Notes: generated from the letters alone by a model not told the origin. Positions 11,862-24,700 are shown, numbered from the stretch's first letter. The stretch: DNA of 64,000 nt from Onchidella celtica (GCA_963931925.1 OZ007569.1:46384521-46448520); one strand, 5' to 3'. Made by a program: numbers and translations.

Positions 11862-12290
11862 TTTAAAACGATCAGAGTCTTCAGACCAAACTGAATGAAA
11901 ATTTCAGTATCAACAAACAAAATCTGTTTTATCTCCCTTGTTTACAGCTTTCTTCATTCCTTTCTCATTATTCATTTTGTCTTCCCCTCAAACGTAAATT
12001 CCTATTATATTTTTACATACACTAGCATGCCCACACATTCAGTAGGTTATGGGCATTCTTAATCCCCCCCCCCTCCCCCGCCCCCCGTCCCTCTTCCCCA
12101 AATGCAAATACATATTTTCTTCTCGGTGTCATGTTGAAAATATTCACTATGTCCTATAGCGATACAACCAGAATGTTGTCAGTTTATTCAACAGTTCAAT
12201 TATTTCTGTCCCCTTCACCAAACCTATTCTATTCTAACAATCTTAGGTTTGTCTTGTATTTAGTATCGAAATTTCCCTAAATCTAGTGGG
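11862..12290. repeat. 0.42-kb sequence repeated inverted at 42912-43312
   Basis: The segment from 'AAACGATCAGAGTCTTCAGA' through a C-rich tract to 'TCGAAATTTCCC' is the reverse complement of 42912-43312, where the tract is G-rich. Similarity stops at both edges. I see no terminal repeats or coding frame in it. Confidence 0.85.
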
Positions 12291-13556
12291 GCTATTTAGG
12301 AATAACTATTGCCTCTGACAGAGTCACGGAAACGCCGTTACATGCGTGGCAAAACCTTATAGGAGGGAGTCTGTTAGTACATGTATTATTCTTCGTGGGA
12401 ATCGTGTAAATTTTTATTAAAACTATATTGATCGTTCATACTATTGCCTATAATATGGAAGCTTATGAGAGCTGCGGTCTGACTCGTAACAATGTCAGCG
12501 GTTAAATGTAATAATGATGAATATACTCCATATGGTAAGTATGGAAGTCGTGCCTTCCAGCGGTAGATTAGGAAGTTGTGATTATTTATTCTCCAGAGGG
12601 GGAAGAACAACACCTCTTTGTCTTTTCGACTTCTTGGATCTTGATTCTTTACTCCTTGGTACTTGACGGTATTTGTTGATCCAGTTTCCGAGTTGTACCT
12701 TGGCCAAAAGGGCGACACGTGGACGTACGGGTTTCCCATCATGGTGGTATGGTGTTGAGCCTATGGTCCAGTCTTCATCAGCGTTGCACTAGAGTGGGGG
12801 GTACAGAGTTCATCTAACTGGGCAGTCAGGCCATAGTAAAGAGGAAGAACCAGTGCCCAGATAGCGCCATACACCCAAAAAGGAGAGGTTTCCTTTATAC
12901 TTTATACTTCATATGTGTGTTTATGCCATTAGCTAGAGATTGAATACTACGATGTCTTTTGCTTATCATGTATTGATTCCCTTGTTTATATTACAACGTA
13001 AATTACCGTGCTATTGTATGATTCGTGTTCCCCGTTATTATTGAATTAAGTAACATTGTGTAGATATGTTAATACAGGTCTCGTTAATTGTAAATTATAG
13101 AAAGTGAGTTTAGTTGGTTTTTTAGTGTGTTGGTGCCGTGCCTATCACGGCTGGTGTCAGAAGAAAGTTGGCGGGAGGAAAAGAGCGCGAATGCTGGAAG
13201 AGTGCCTGAAATTAATCTCAACATAGCAGTAAAGCTAGTCCACAGTAATAAGTCATTCAGTGCATCCATCCTGACTATAATTGAGATAGGATTAAGCACA
13301 GTGTAACAGCTGAGAGAGGGCAGGAAACGTTACACTTGCTGGCAATGTTTTTCATGTTTAGGTAATACTTCGAGAAAAGAACGAAACCCGCAATGTGTGG
13401 ACCAATACCTAGAAAGAAGAAAACAAGACACGAGGACATCTAACTTGAACCTGCTGACCTTAACCTCTCGCGGATCTGGAGATTCAGGGCAATGTGAGAG
13501 GGAAGAACGTGGTTTGAGTTGCAGGGTAGGGATCTCCTGACCTGATCCACATACCA
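12291..13556. other. Unique spacer between the two duplication copies
   Basis: I see no convincing gene here. The only structural hint is TGGTGTCAGAAG at 13152-13163, which could be a tRNA-Leu primer binding site following an LTR-like AT-rich stretch. Confidence 0.5.
13152..13163 (+). other. Possible tRNA-Leu primer binding site
   Basis: TGGTGTCAGAAG is complementary to the 3' end of a leucine tRNA including CCA, the same 12 bases used by the Gypsy element at 18279-18297. It follows 'CCTATCACGGC'. No matching second LTR was found, so this is only a suggestion of a retroelement remnant. Confidence 0.3.
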
Positions 13557-13933
13557 GTGCAAGAGTAAATAAAGGCTTCATCTCTTTACGCGCCCGTCTC
13601 TTCTTTGAACAATTTTTAGAGCCCTGTTCAAAGTATTCCCATGAAGACAACTAAAAACACCAAGAAATGCGTAGACCTACTTTAGTGTAGATCAGATCTA
13701 CTCACTCACTCTCTCTCTCTTCTGGTCTCTCTCCTTCCCTTTCTCTCTGTCTCCTCCAGTCTCTCTGCATCTCTTCTTCTGCCTCTCTCTCTCTCTCTCT
13801 CTCTCTTCCTTCTCCCTTTCTCTCGGTGCATGTGTGTATGGTTCTTTAATGTTACATATTTTTTATATACAAGTACAACAATATTTTTTTAACTTCTCAC
13901 TGACAATTTTACTTTTCTTGTGTTCAACAGTGG

Positions 13934-14071
13934 TGTTTGGGTTCGTATTGTATTGATTTAGTGAACCAGACCATCAGGTACAAGACAATGTTAATTCAAC
14001 ACAACAGACTCCACGTGTAGCCATTTCATAACTTGGATTGAAGATGGAAGATGACTAGTTCGACCTTCTCA
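13934..14071 (-). repeat. 3' LTR of Gypsy element
   Basis: 138 bp beginning TGTTTGGGTTCG and ending GACCTTCTCA on plus. The gag-pol stop codon lies just inside its edge (14055). Confidence 0.95.
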
Positions 14072-17000
14072 TCTCTTCCTCCCTGAATCTGGCTGGCTTG
14101 TTAGCAACATAGCCTCGAGCCATACGAGTGACAGGTCTATTTGTAGACACTGTTTCTGGAGGGGATTTGACGACTCTAGAATTTGAACTAGGTGTTGCAG
14201 GAATATCTTGGGTTTGTTCGTTATCTTGCAGCACATCATCTGGAGGATCTGGGCTTGGATCTTGATCAGGAAACGAAGACGGTACTGCTTGAAGGTGTTT
14301 CCGGTTTCTGCGCAGCACCCGGTCAGGTGTTTTCACCAAATATGTTCGGTGATCTGGATTTGTTGCAATGACAGTTCCTGGTCCGGTCCACTTGTTTTCT
14401 TCATCTGTCTTGAGAAGAACTTTCTGTCCAGACTCCAGTTGTTTCAGTTGTCTTGCGCCATGTCTGTTGTCGTAATTCCTTTTGTATCTTGTTTTCGTTT
14501 CTTTTGCTCTGTCTTGGATGTCTTGGTTGTTGACTTGTCGAGGGTAAAGGTTCCTCGGCAATGTGGGAACTTTTGTTCTCAGTTGTCGTCCCATCAGGGC
14601 GACTGCTGGGCTCACTCCAGTCGTTGAGAGAATTGTGTTTCTGTAGTTCATCAGAGCTACCTCTAATGAATTCTGTTTCAAAAGTTTCTTTGCAACCTTC
14701 ACAGCACTTTCGGCTTGTCCGTTGGACTGAGGAAAGTGTGGACTACTGGTCACATGTTGAAAGTCAAAGTCTTTAGCAAAGAGTTTGAATTCTCTGCACT
14801 GAAATTGTGGTCCATTGTCACTAGCCAGAGTTTCACAAATTCCGTGAGTTGCAAAAATGTTTGTTAGCTTCTGGATGATAGCTTGAGATGTTGTAGAATT
14901 CAGTTTTACTACTTCGATCCATTTTGAGTAGTAATCGACTACGACTAAGTATTCATTTTTCCCATGTGTAGCGAGATCTACTGCAATTTTCTGCCATGGC
15001 CTCTCAGGTAGGTCAGTTGGTATTAATGGTTCATTCCGCTGAGAGGGTCTATTTTCTCTGCAGGAGAGACAGTTCTGAATCATGTTCTTGATATCTCTCG
15101 TGATGCCGGGCCACCACACGGATGCGTCAGCATTCTGTCTGCACTTTTCGATTCCTTGGTGAGTCTCATGTAGTTTAGAGAGAATGTAATCTCTTTGAGA
15201 ATGAGGGACTACTATTCGGTTGTTGAAAACTAACAATCCATTCACAATAGACAGTTCTCCTTGCACTTGTTGAAAATTTTGTAGTGTTTTAGGTACCTCT
15301 TTTGGCCAGCCATCCATCACAAAATGCATCACTTTCTGTATGTCTGTATCTTTCTTGCTTTCTTCCCTCAGATTTTCTAATCGTGAAGCAGTGACGGGCC
15401 AAAAGCTTTCCAGAGATTCCACATAAGCCTCTACATTCTGTCCTGTTTCTTTATCTTGAGTTGTATGGTAATTCATTGGACTTCTAGAGAGAGCATCAGC
15501 AATGACGAGCTCTTTCCCTGGCACATGAATGACATTGTAGTTGAATCTTAAAAGTCTCATCAGTAGTCTTTGGCATCTGGCAGGGCATTTATCTAAATCT
15601 TTTTTCTTCATCAATGGAACCAATGGTTTATGGTCTGTTTGTAATTCAAAGTTATCAAGACCAATTAGGTATTTTCCAAATTTTTCACATGCATAGACCG
15701 AAGCCAAACATTCTTTCTCTATTTGGGCATAACCTTTTTCTGTTTCTGTCAATGTTCTAGATGCAAATGCTATGGGCTGAAGTTTGCTTCCTTTCATCTG
15801 TATTAACACTGCTCCCAACCCAAAACTGCTGCTGTCTGCACTGACAATTGTTTCACAGTTAATGTCAAAGAATCCCAAGGTTGTAGCTTCTGCTATTTTC
15901 TTCTTTGCAAGGTTGAATGCATTTTTCTGCTCTGCTCCCCACTGATATTTTTCTGACTTTTTCATCAAATCAGTCAAAGGTTTCAAAATTGTAGCTAGTG
16001 ATGGAACAAATTTACTCATGTAATTGAGTAACCCACACACAGTGCGTAGCTCTGTCAATGATGTTGGCGGCTGTAGTTTCTGTATGGCCTCCACCTTTTC
16101 AGGATTTGGTTTTATTCCCTCCTTGTTTATGAGATGTCCAAAGTATTTCACCTCTTTCTGTCTGAAACAACATTTTTCTTTATTTAATTTCAGTCCTGAT
16201 TGTTCTATTCTCTCCAAAACAGCTTCTAGTTTTCTGTCGTGATCCTCTATGTCTTTCCCATAGATGATGGTATCATCCATAATGACTTCACAACCTGGCA
16301 GGCCTTTTAAAGTCTCTTTCATTTTTGATTGGAATACTTCAGGACCTAATGATATTCCCATGGGTACTCTCTGGAAACAGTATTTTCCAAACGGTGTGAT
16401 GAAAGTTGTGAGCATGCTGCTGTCTTCCTCGAGGGGAATTTGGAAGAAACCAGAGGTTGCGTCTAGTGTAGAAAAGACTGTTGCGCCATTGAATTTGGGA
16501 GCGATATCCTCTAAGTTTGGAAGCATGCAGTAGTTTCTTTTCACTGAAAGATTTAACTTCTTGAAATCCACACAGATCCGAACTTGCTTGTTTGGTTTTA
16601 CTACTGGGACCATTGGGGCACACCATTCTGTAGGTTCATTAACTTTTCTTATTACCCCATTTCTTTCCATCCTTTCCAGTTCTTCTTTTACTTTACTTTC
16701 TAAAGGGAATGGTACTCTTCTTGCTGTTGCAACATTATATGGTTCAGCATCTTTGTTTAATGTTATTTTTACTGGTTCAGTTTTCAACAGTCCGGCAGCA
16801 CCAAAAACTTGTTTTCTTAGTTCAGGTTTTAATTTTTCTGTGCGTTCTATGTCTTCTATGTGCCTGATTAAGCCTAGAGCTTCGGCCACATTTCTGCTGA
16901 GTAAATTGCTACCTTCTTTGTTGTTTAAGACCACAACTCTGAATTCAAAGGTCTTTTCCTTTCTCTTTGTCTTCGCTGTGAACTCTCCTTTCACTTGAAT

Positions 17001-18041
17001 ATTTCCTCCTGGTGAGGTTAGATTCAGTTTACATTGATGCAATGTCGGTTTGGTTCTCAACCTTTGAAATGTTTTCTGAGTAATACAAGTAATGTCAGCT
17101 CCTGTGTCCACTTTGAAAGGAACATTTGTATTCTGAATGTTGAGCATCGTGCTCCATGGTGGAGATTTGTCTGAAATGACTGTATCTATTGAAAATGTTT
17201 GTTCAAATTCTTCAGTCACCTCTCTAATGTTTGACCTGCACATTTTGGCAAAATGATTTGCTTTATGACACTTGTGGCAGGTTCTCCCTTTTGCTGGGCA
17301 TTGGTCACGTGGGTGACCTTTCCCACACCTGCGACAATTTTGATACTGAACACTGGTAGGTCTGTGATGATTATGATTATAAGGTTTCTTATGTGGTTTG
17401 TGACCTTGTTGTGGTGCTGTTGCCCCTTTGTAATGCTTTTCATTCTTTTTAAATCCACCTGATTTTACTCTACTCATCTGAGTTTGCTGTGGCTGTGCTG
17501 TGTTATTTGTCAGCTTTTTTAAGAATTCTTCAGTCATTTCCAGACTTCTCGCGAACTGTAACAATCCTGCTACGTCAAGCGTTGATGTAGTGAGTCCTTT
17601 TTCTCTCACTTTCTTCGATGAGCAACCTGATATGAGTTGCGATTTTATTTCATCCTCCGCATTCGGAAAATTGCACTGAGACGCAAGTTGGCGGAGTTCG
17701 GAGTAAAAATCGTCAATTCGTTGAAATTCTTTCTGCCGCTTGTGTCTGAATTCATATTTCAGGATCTCCAAATTTGATCTTGGATTAAAATGATCTGTTA
17801 GAGCTTTAATGAGGTCCTTATAAGATTCATCTGAGGCTTGTATGGTATTGATAGTGGGTAATGATTCTGCAATATCATTTAGATCTGGACCACCATAAGT
17901 GAGGGTAAGAGCGTATCTTCGTTTGCTGCTAGCTATCTCGTATCCATCAAAGATGTGCTCCAGCCTGCGGACCCATCTAGGCCATCGAACTGCGGCACCT
18001 TCAGTGTGGCAATCGAATTGTTCATACGGTGGGAGATTCAT
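14055..18041 (-). CDS. Gypsy gag-pol polyprotein
   Basis: This single uninterrupted frame of 1328 residues makes all retrotransposition proteins. Gag fills about residues 1-230 and ends in two zinc knuckles (about 236-268: 'CRRCGKGHPRDQC' and 'CHKCHKANHFAKMC'). Protease follows with 'VDTGADITC' (about 311). Reverse transcriptase has 'FSTLDATSGFFQIPL' and an active site 'IMDDTIIYG', with Met where Tyr is common. RNase H has 'SADSSSFGLGAVL' and 'TDHKPL'. Integrase carries the H..H..C..C finger ('HQGIEKC...CLSCRENRP') and all three catalytic positions ('AVDLATH', 'SDNGPQF', 'QSNGQAESA'), then a GPY/F-like C-terminal module. Order is PR-RT-RH-IN, the normal Ty3/Gypsy order. No gag/pol frameshift is needed. 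Two zinc knuckles and the Leu PBS suggest a Mag-like lineage, which I cannot confirm. Confidence 0.92.
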   Translation of the reverse strand: MNLPPYEQFDCHTEGAAVRWPRWVRRLEHIFDGYEIASSKRRYALTLTYGGPDLNDIAESLPTINTIQASDESYKDLIKALTDHFNPRSNLEILKYEFRHKRQKEFQRIDDFYSELRQLASQCNFPNAEDEIKSQLISGCSSKKVREKGLTTSTLDVAGLLQFARSLEMTEEFLKKLTNNTAQPQQTQMSRVKSGGFKKNEKHYKGATAPQQGHKPHKKPYNHNHHRPTSVQYQNCRRCGKGHPRDQCPAKGRTCHKCHKANHFAKMCRSNIREVTEEFEQTFSIDTVISDKSPPWSTMLNIQNTNVPFKVDTGADITCITQKTFQRLRTKPTLHQCKLNLTSPGGNIQVKGEFTAKTKRKEKTFEFRVVVLNNKEGSNLLSRNVAEALGLIRHIEDIERTEKLKPELRKQVFGAAGLLKTEPVKITLNKDAEPYNVATARRVPFPLESKVKEELERMERNGVIRKVNEPTEWCAPMVPVVKPNKQVRICVDFKKLNLSVKRNYCMLPNLEDIAPKFNGATVFSTLDATSGFFQIPLEEDSSMLTTFITPFGKYCFQRVPMGISLGPEVFQSKMKETLKGLPGCEVIMDDTIIYGKDIEDHDRKLEAVLERIEQSGLKLNKEKCCFRQKEVKYFGHLINKEGIKPNPEKVEAIQKLQPPTSLTELRTVCGLLNYMSKFVPSLATILKPLTDLMKKSEKYQWGAEQKNAFNLAKKKIAEATTLGFFDINCETIVSADSSSFGLGAVLIQMKGSKLQPIAFASRTLTETEKGYAQIEKECLASVYACEKFGKYLIGLDNFELQTDHKPLVPLMKKKDLDKCPARCQRLLMRLLRFNYNVIHVPGKELVIADALSRSPMNYHTTQDKETGQNVEAYVESLESFWPVTASRLENLREESKKDTDIQKVMHFVMDGWPKEVPKTLQNFQQVQGELSIVNGLLVFNNRIVVPHSQRDYILSKLHETHQGIEKCRQNADASVWWPGITRDIKNMIQNCLSCRENRPSQRNEPLIPTDLPERPWQKIAVDLATHGKNEYLVVVDYYSKWIEVVKLNSTTSQAIIQKLTNIFATHGICETLASDNGPQFQCREFKLFAKDFDFQHVTSSPHFPQSNGQAESAVKVAKKLLKQNSLEVALMNYRNTILSTTGVSPAVALMGRQLRTKVPTLPRNLYPRQVNNQDIQDRAKETKTRYKRNYDNRHGARQLKQLESGQKVLLKTDEENKWTGPGTVIATNPDHRTYLVKTPDRVLRRNRKHLQAVPSSFPDQDPSPDPPDDVLQDNEQTQDIPATPSSNSRVVKSPPETVSTNRPVTRMARGYVANKPARFREEEMRRSN

Positions 18042-18278
18042 GATGGACTCTGTGGTGTAGATCTAGTAGATTTGGCTCAGGTCTGAACTCATAGACTCTG
18101 CACTGTGTCGATCTATTCTTGCTGTCAGGTCTGATCTCATAGACTCTGCTCTATCGATAATAGGTCTTGGTTCATGGGCTTGGCTTAGGGGCCTTTTTTT
18201 TTTTTTTTTTTTTTTTCAGATACGTCTAGATTCTAGATCTGGTAATGCCAGCTACTTTAACTGACAACATGTTTGTCA

Positions 18279-18297
18279 GATCCCACTTCTGACACCA
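18279..18297 (-). other. Primer binding site, tRNA-Leu type
   Basis: On minus the bases after the 5' LTR read TGGTGTCAGAAGTGGGATC, complementary to the 3' end of leucine tRNA ending CCA. It defines the element's direction. Confidence 0.8.
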
Positions 18298-18435
18298 TGT
18301 TTGGGTTCGTATTGTATTGATTTAGTGAACCAGACCATCAGGTACAAGACAATGTTAATTCAACACAACAGACTCCACGTGTAGCCATTTCATAACTTGG
18401 ATTGAAGATGGAAGATGACTAGTTCGACCTTCTCA
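18298..18435 (-). repeat. 5' LTR of Gypsy element
   Basis: 138 bp identical to the 3' LTR. It is followed on plus by AGTGG, the target duplication. Confidence 0.95.
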
Positions 18436-18725
18436 AGTGGGACACTGAACTGGTTCCGCCTCATGCGTTCTCTTACCTTTCCGTGCAGGCTGACATTTCC
18501 TCGCGCGTCACTGTCACACGCATTGCAACGACAACAAGTAAGTCTACACGTTTTCTATCCTCGCCAGTGGTGTTTTGTCTGTTGTGTTATATCGCATGTC
18601 CTCAGCTGGACGATATACAACAGTTAATATTCAAAGGCTGTACCCGGAGTCCTTCACGTGAACTTACTGAGTTGTGAAAAAACGAAAAGTGTTTAATACT
18701 CTAGTTCCTTCCCGGCCAGCTAACA

Positions 18726-21700
18726 ATGTCTTTGGCTGCTGCAGTGCTGGTTCTGGTAGTGTTTGTACAATGGTGAGTAAGATCGTCCTTTAAGCTGCTT
18801 GTCTTTATTTGTTGTTGTTGTTTATTTGTGTTGTTGTTTTTTTCTTTCACGTGGGAGAAGGCAGAGTGGGAGTTGTGGAAATATAGTGAAAGAACGAATG
18901 GCCTGTTTCGATATTCTTTGTCTCGGGTACTGTGCTCTGTTGTGTTTTGGACTACTTAAAGTTAAACTTTACACAAGACCCCCCCCCCCCCCATCCCCCT
19001 AATGGGCGTTATGGCCTGCTTTATTTTTTGTCCAGTTTCCATTTTGGTATGACCAAAAGAGACTGTAAGTCACAAAAACTCACACAATAAGATGTAGTAG
19101 ATTTCATTCTGTGTCAAAAAATGAGTTTGACCAACATTGAAATGTACGATCTTTTTCGGTAAAACGACAGTATTATAATTCATTCCAAATAAATTCCAAA
19201 TATTCACACGAATTGTCTTAAGTCGAGGGACTTTTCTCCCCGACCTTGTTGACACTACTGCCCTTTGTAGGGCTCTGACCAACGCTGAGACACCCCCGCC
19301 CCCAAAAATGAAAACGAAACAAAAAAAACTTCAAACTTCCATATATTCTCTCCCCTGTAGGCATTGCTCTCATGTCTATTTTTGGCTGGAGATGTCATCA
19401 ACAAAGCAGTTAAGAAAACTATCTTCCTCAATTCTCCATACCCACACAATGTACCAAAGAAGTACACTTTTGCCCCTCCGAAGTTGTCTATGTTTTGTTT
19501 TTTCTATGTTAGATTCAAGTATACTTATGTACAGTCTCCTTTTCTCCGACGTTTCAGGGATCAAGTCTCTAGTAAACTTGTGAACAATCCCGCCATAGAG
19601 GAAAGCGTTATGTCCTTGTTCCCTGGACTGTTCAAGACCGATGGAGAAGTCGAGACGATCAGGAAAGCGCAGCAACTTGAAGATCAGTTGGGGATACCTG
19701 GCTTTGAGAAATCTAAAAAGAAGGTTGGTATCCTGGTCCGCACTTTATGAATAAAACAAACTCTTTATATCCAATGTTCTTTGTCCATGCAGTTTCAATG
19801 CAGAATCTCCAAACATTCATGCGTTGTTTTGTAAGACTATACTTCCCAAAAGGGCGATTAAATAAGCATTTAGACGTTTGATTTCAATTGTGGGATGGGA
19901 AAATTAATGTTTTAGTTTGTTTCACTTGATGTTACTCCACAGAAATTATGGATTTTGTTCTGTCTTTCGCCGGAAAGTCCGAGGCATCACGGGCGCATGG
20001 AAATTTGGAATATTGAGACAAACCAAAACAATAAATGACACAACACACGAAACCAAAATTCCAGCTCGTCCTTTGATCAATTTCATATTTTATTTCGTCT
20101 TACCTCATGTCATTTTGAACATTCATAATGTGGCACTACCTATGGATGGCTTGCAAAGCATCATGATCAGTATCACAATTCTGGTTGGCCACTATTACTA
20201 ATAAAAGGGACACTACTTGTCATTTCAGAGTGGGTTTCCTTATCTCTTCGTTAACAGCCACTCCACCCAACAGCCACAACATCAAAATGTGTAATATGTG
20301 TTTTCCTTTTTCTTCATCTCTCCTTCTGAATCGTCATTCCTTCTCGTCCTGATCCAATTCTTAGTGGAAAATCAAATGAGATAACATTAACAAAACTTAT
20401 TGCACGTTAACACTTTACATTTTTTTTCATCTTTTATTTGCTTTTTTTTTCCTTTCTTGTTCTTCTTCGTTTTTGTATCCAACACCATCACATTCTTTTG
20501 TGCATTCCTTTTTCATCGGTTTAGTTAATATCATCTCCAGCGAAGTTTAAATTTCGTCTCTGTTCAAAATGTACTGAAGGATGACAATGATGATGGCTAG
20601 CCTGCGAAAGCCGGGATTTGTAACTTGAAGCAGTATGACTCGATCGTTTGTGTGGGTATAACGGGTTTTGTTTCTTTGAAAATAAAGCAGGACCCGTCGA
20701 GCGGACCGTTTAAAATTTATTCACATATCCAGTTTTTTAACTTTTAAGATTGATCAGCGGATCTTCAAATTGCCACTAGCAGTCCACAGTGCATTACTAG
20801 TCACGTCGGTTCATCCAGCCTAACGCATACATACTTTTACTGGGCCTTGAGACGAAATTCTCAACCTTGGGGTATGCGGAGACATTTTAGGCTGCGTCTT
20901 GTTGGGTGAACAGAGACAATGACAACAATAGCCACATGCACACACATAAAATCTACGGCGAGTTTGGTTTCAGATGCAGCGAGACCTTCTCACTATGCAC
21001 TGTTTTTTTTTACTACCTTGATAAGTGTTGTATTTTCTCGCCCTTCCTGTGCATATATGAGTGTCAGAGGGAGAGAGAGAAAGAAAGAGAGACAGAGAGA
21101 GAGAAAGAACAAATTAAAGGGAAAGGATGGGGTGGGCGAGGTTTAACCTGTGCTCAGATTTTGGCAGGGGCCGCAAAGCAAGAAAAACTTGAAAACCTCA
21201 GAATCAAAGTAAATAATACATATAAAATACATTCTTAAAATTTCATTTGAATGAAAAAAATGTAAACTTAATTAAAGGGGCGGGGGGAGGGGGGGGGGAG
21301 AATCAGTCTAATTGCGATGCAGCAATTTTTTTTTTATTGCAGTTACATCCTTGTTGAATTTACAGCTACCTCCATGATTTGAGGTCTTTATTTTAGGAGG
21401 TTCGCTGCCCTTGGCATTTACACCTCACTTTACTTGTTTTTTTATTATTTCTTGTTCTGGCGGGTAGGGGGGGGGGAGATGATATGGATAAATTTTAACC
21501 TATTAATTTCAATTTTGCCCGGGCAGCGGCCTTTCGGCCTGCTCTTTACGATTTCCAACTGCCAAGGTATCTTTAACGTGCGCAGCGTGCACACGGGCCC
21601 TCCGAATTTTTTCGTCCTTATCCGAGAAGACTAGGTACTCGATCCTACCCCCCAATAGGACCAGGGACTTGAAAATATGAGAAAAATCCAATTTCCAAGA

Positions 21701-24700
21701 ACTACTCGATCCTACCCCCCAATAGGACCAGGGACTTGAAAATATGAGAAAAATCCACTTTCCAACATGCCTGCACTGCCCGGGTTTAGAACCCGGGACC
21801 CTTGGCATAAGAGGCGAGCACCTTGCCTCTAGACCACCTTGTCCCCCTCGATGATCTGCACACGTTCCCCTTTAAAAGAAAATCTGCCTCTCTGCCCTTG
21901 CCGAGGACCTTTGAAAACTTTTGTTTTAAATAAACAGGCAATTTTCTTGGAAAGTTTTCTCAGAATGTTTGTACCTATTACTTGAAATTCTCATGCCAGC
22001 ACTAGCCTTGAAGAAATTTGCTGCATGTGCTTCATCATGTTACAGTTAAATAAAGGTGAACAAAACTGGGTATAAATCCCAGAATGTTCAATACAATTAC
22101 ATACGTCAGCACAGAGGAATGCAACTTATAACAAGTTGTTTTCCCTCTGTGTATGTGTGTATGTGCGTGTGGGCGCTTTGGGGGGGGGGGGGGGGGGAGC
22201 AGTGAAGGTATCATAAAAGTCCATGCCCAACGAACTTGAATCAGTTTGGTTTAAACCAAAAGCTGATGTAAGCTGCAAAACAAAATCAAAACAAAATGAT
22301 GTCTTGTAATGTTGCAATCTTTGAAAATTTAATCAATGATCGAGTACACGTAAATCTTTATTGTCAAGACAATTAGAAACTCTTGACAATTCCAAAGATC
22401 CAAAGATCAGAGAAATGGCGAGAACAACAACATCAGTATACCTGCACATAGAGCAGCAGAAAGTAGAATGGTTCGGACACCTTTTACGAATGCCGATCTC
22501 CCAGTTGGCAAATCATGCATACAATGTGCGGTTCTTTGGACCAGTGGCGTCAAAGAAGCTCTGGCAACCCACGGCATTATGCCAAAACCGATTTCCCAGC
22601 TGGCTGCAGACCGAAAGTTCTTTCTTCCTGCGACGCTATGGATGGTCCAAGCAGATTGAAAAAACGAAGGAAAGACAATTCCTAAGGCCACTCAAAATGG
22701 ATTTCTTCCTTACTGCATGGGCGTCCTGGGTATTTGCCCAAGGTCCCCAAGGGCTCCAGGCATGCAAATCTCTGAGTAATGGTATAGGGGACGAGGAACA
22801 GCTTATTGCTTTTCCCCGTGGGGGGGGGGGGGAATTAATTATGTTAAGTCGGCCCTGATTTCTTAGTGTGTTCTACCAAAATGTCAGACGTTTAGAGATG
22901 ATTTTAAATGCAACATATACTTTTTACTATCTCTCTCTCATTTGTTTCCAGGCACACGGGAGACCTGAAAGACCCAGTGGAGGAAGACCCAATGTCATCT
23001 TACACGGCTGCTGCAGATCGTAAGTGACATTGTCAGCCCTCTTTACGGCTTTTTCACTATTTTCATATTGAATTTCTGTTTTTCTTTCAAACCATACAAA
23101 AACTTAATTGATATTTTTAATTTCATGCTCAGCGGTGACAGCAATTATATATATATATGGCCTTTAGCGTCTTTACAGACGGTCTTAGCAGCTAGAATAT
23201 TCACTTTCACTTTGACTGACAGCTTCTCTCGTGGCTTATTCTACCAATGTTTGACCCGAGAGTGCGATGGCAGTGATTGCAGGTCAGTCTTTTGGGTTCA
23301 CTTTGGCGAGTGTTTTCATTCCGCCTCTGTCGTTTTGTCAGGTATGTTTCTTTTGCCTTGAAGTCTATTGCGAGCGTGCCACTGCGCAATTTTTGTCTCC
23401 GTCTGCTTCGATCATTTGCAAGGTTCTCCCATTCATTGGGGTCGATGTTGAATGCTTTCATCGTGACCTTGCAAGTGTCTTTGAATCGCAGATGTGGCCT
23501 ACCTCTGGGTCGGTTGCCAGTAGCAAGTTCCCCGTAGAGAATTTGTCTGGGGATGCGATCATTTTCCATACGGTGGAGATGTCCAAGCCACCGCAGTCTT
23601 TTTTTGCCTAGGAGAGCCTGAGTTGATGGAATGTTGGCTCGGCTCAGAACTTCGATATTTGAGATCCTGTCTTGCCACTTGATCTTGAGAATTTTGCGTA
23701 GGCAGCGCAGGTGGAAGGAGTTGAGGGATCTTTCATGTTTGGAGTAGGTGGTCCATGTCTCTGAGCCATACAGCAGGGTGCTTAGGACGCAAGTTTGGTA
23801 CACGAGTACCTTTGTTTTGATGGTCAGCTTGCTATTGTTCCACACCCTTTTTGAGAGTTTGCCAAAAGCTGTGGCCGCCTTTCCTATTCTGGCATTTATT
23901 TCAGTTGTTATGTCTGTGCTACCACTGATGGTTGAGCCTAGGTAGCAGAATTTTCCCACTTGCTCCAGAGGAGAGCCATTCAGCATGATTGGGTTGGGGT
24001 TTCTCAAGCCTTGTGTCAAAACTACAGTTTTTGAGACACTGATCTTTAGCATGAATTTGTCACAGGCTTTGGCAAGGCTATTGATGAGAGCCTGGAGCGT
24101 GGTTTCATCGTGGGCCACGATTGCAGCATCATCTGCGAAGAGGAGCTCTTGTAACATAATATGCTCTGTACGAGATTTTGCTTTTAGTCTGGCAACATTA
24201 AAAATGGAGCCGTCCACTCTGGTGTTAATAAGTACTCCACTTGAACATTGACCAAAGGCATTCTTGAGTAGGGCTGCAAAATATATACCAAATAAGGTAG
24301 GAGCAAGAACACATCCCTGCTTCACACCGCTGTTTACAGCAAATGAATTGGATGTGCAGCCCTCAAAGTTGACACATGCCCTCATGTCAGTGTGGAAGGA
24401 TGCAATAAGTTTTAGCAATGTTGGTGGACAGCCTATGGATTTAAGGACTGCATACAGGCCAGATCGGCTTACGGTGTCGAAAGCCTTTGTTAGGTCCACA
24501 AAGCATGTTATAAGCGGCCTGTTTTGTTCTTTACATTTTTCTTGGATTTGCCGAAGTGCAAATATCATGTCAATAGTTGATCGTTTGCTTCGAAAGCCAC
24601 ATTGTGTTTCTGGTAAGACTTTTTCCGCCAGTTGTTGAAGGCGGCAGAGGATGACGCGAGCAAAAGCCTTTCCAGTAATGCTGAGGAGGGATATGCCTCG

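Larger units (their letters stand above)
13934..18435 (-). mobile_element. Young, apparently intact Ty3/Gypsy LTR retrotransposon
   Basis: Two LTRs of 138 bp (13934-14071 and 18298-18435) are identical by eye and start TG / end CA. The 5-bp target duplication AGTGG is at 13929-13933 and 18436-18440; copy A has the empty site with one AGTGG (about 368-372). The element runs right to left. Its primer binding site next to the right LTR matches tRNA-Leu, and a polypurine tract GGGAGGAAGAGA (minus) abuts the left LTR. One long gag-pol frame fills the interior. Identical LTRs and an intact frame mean a very recent insertion. Confidence 0.95.
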
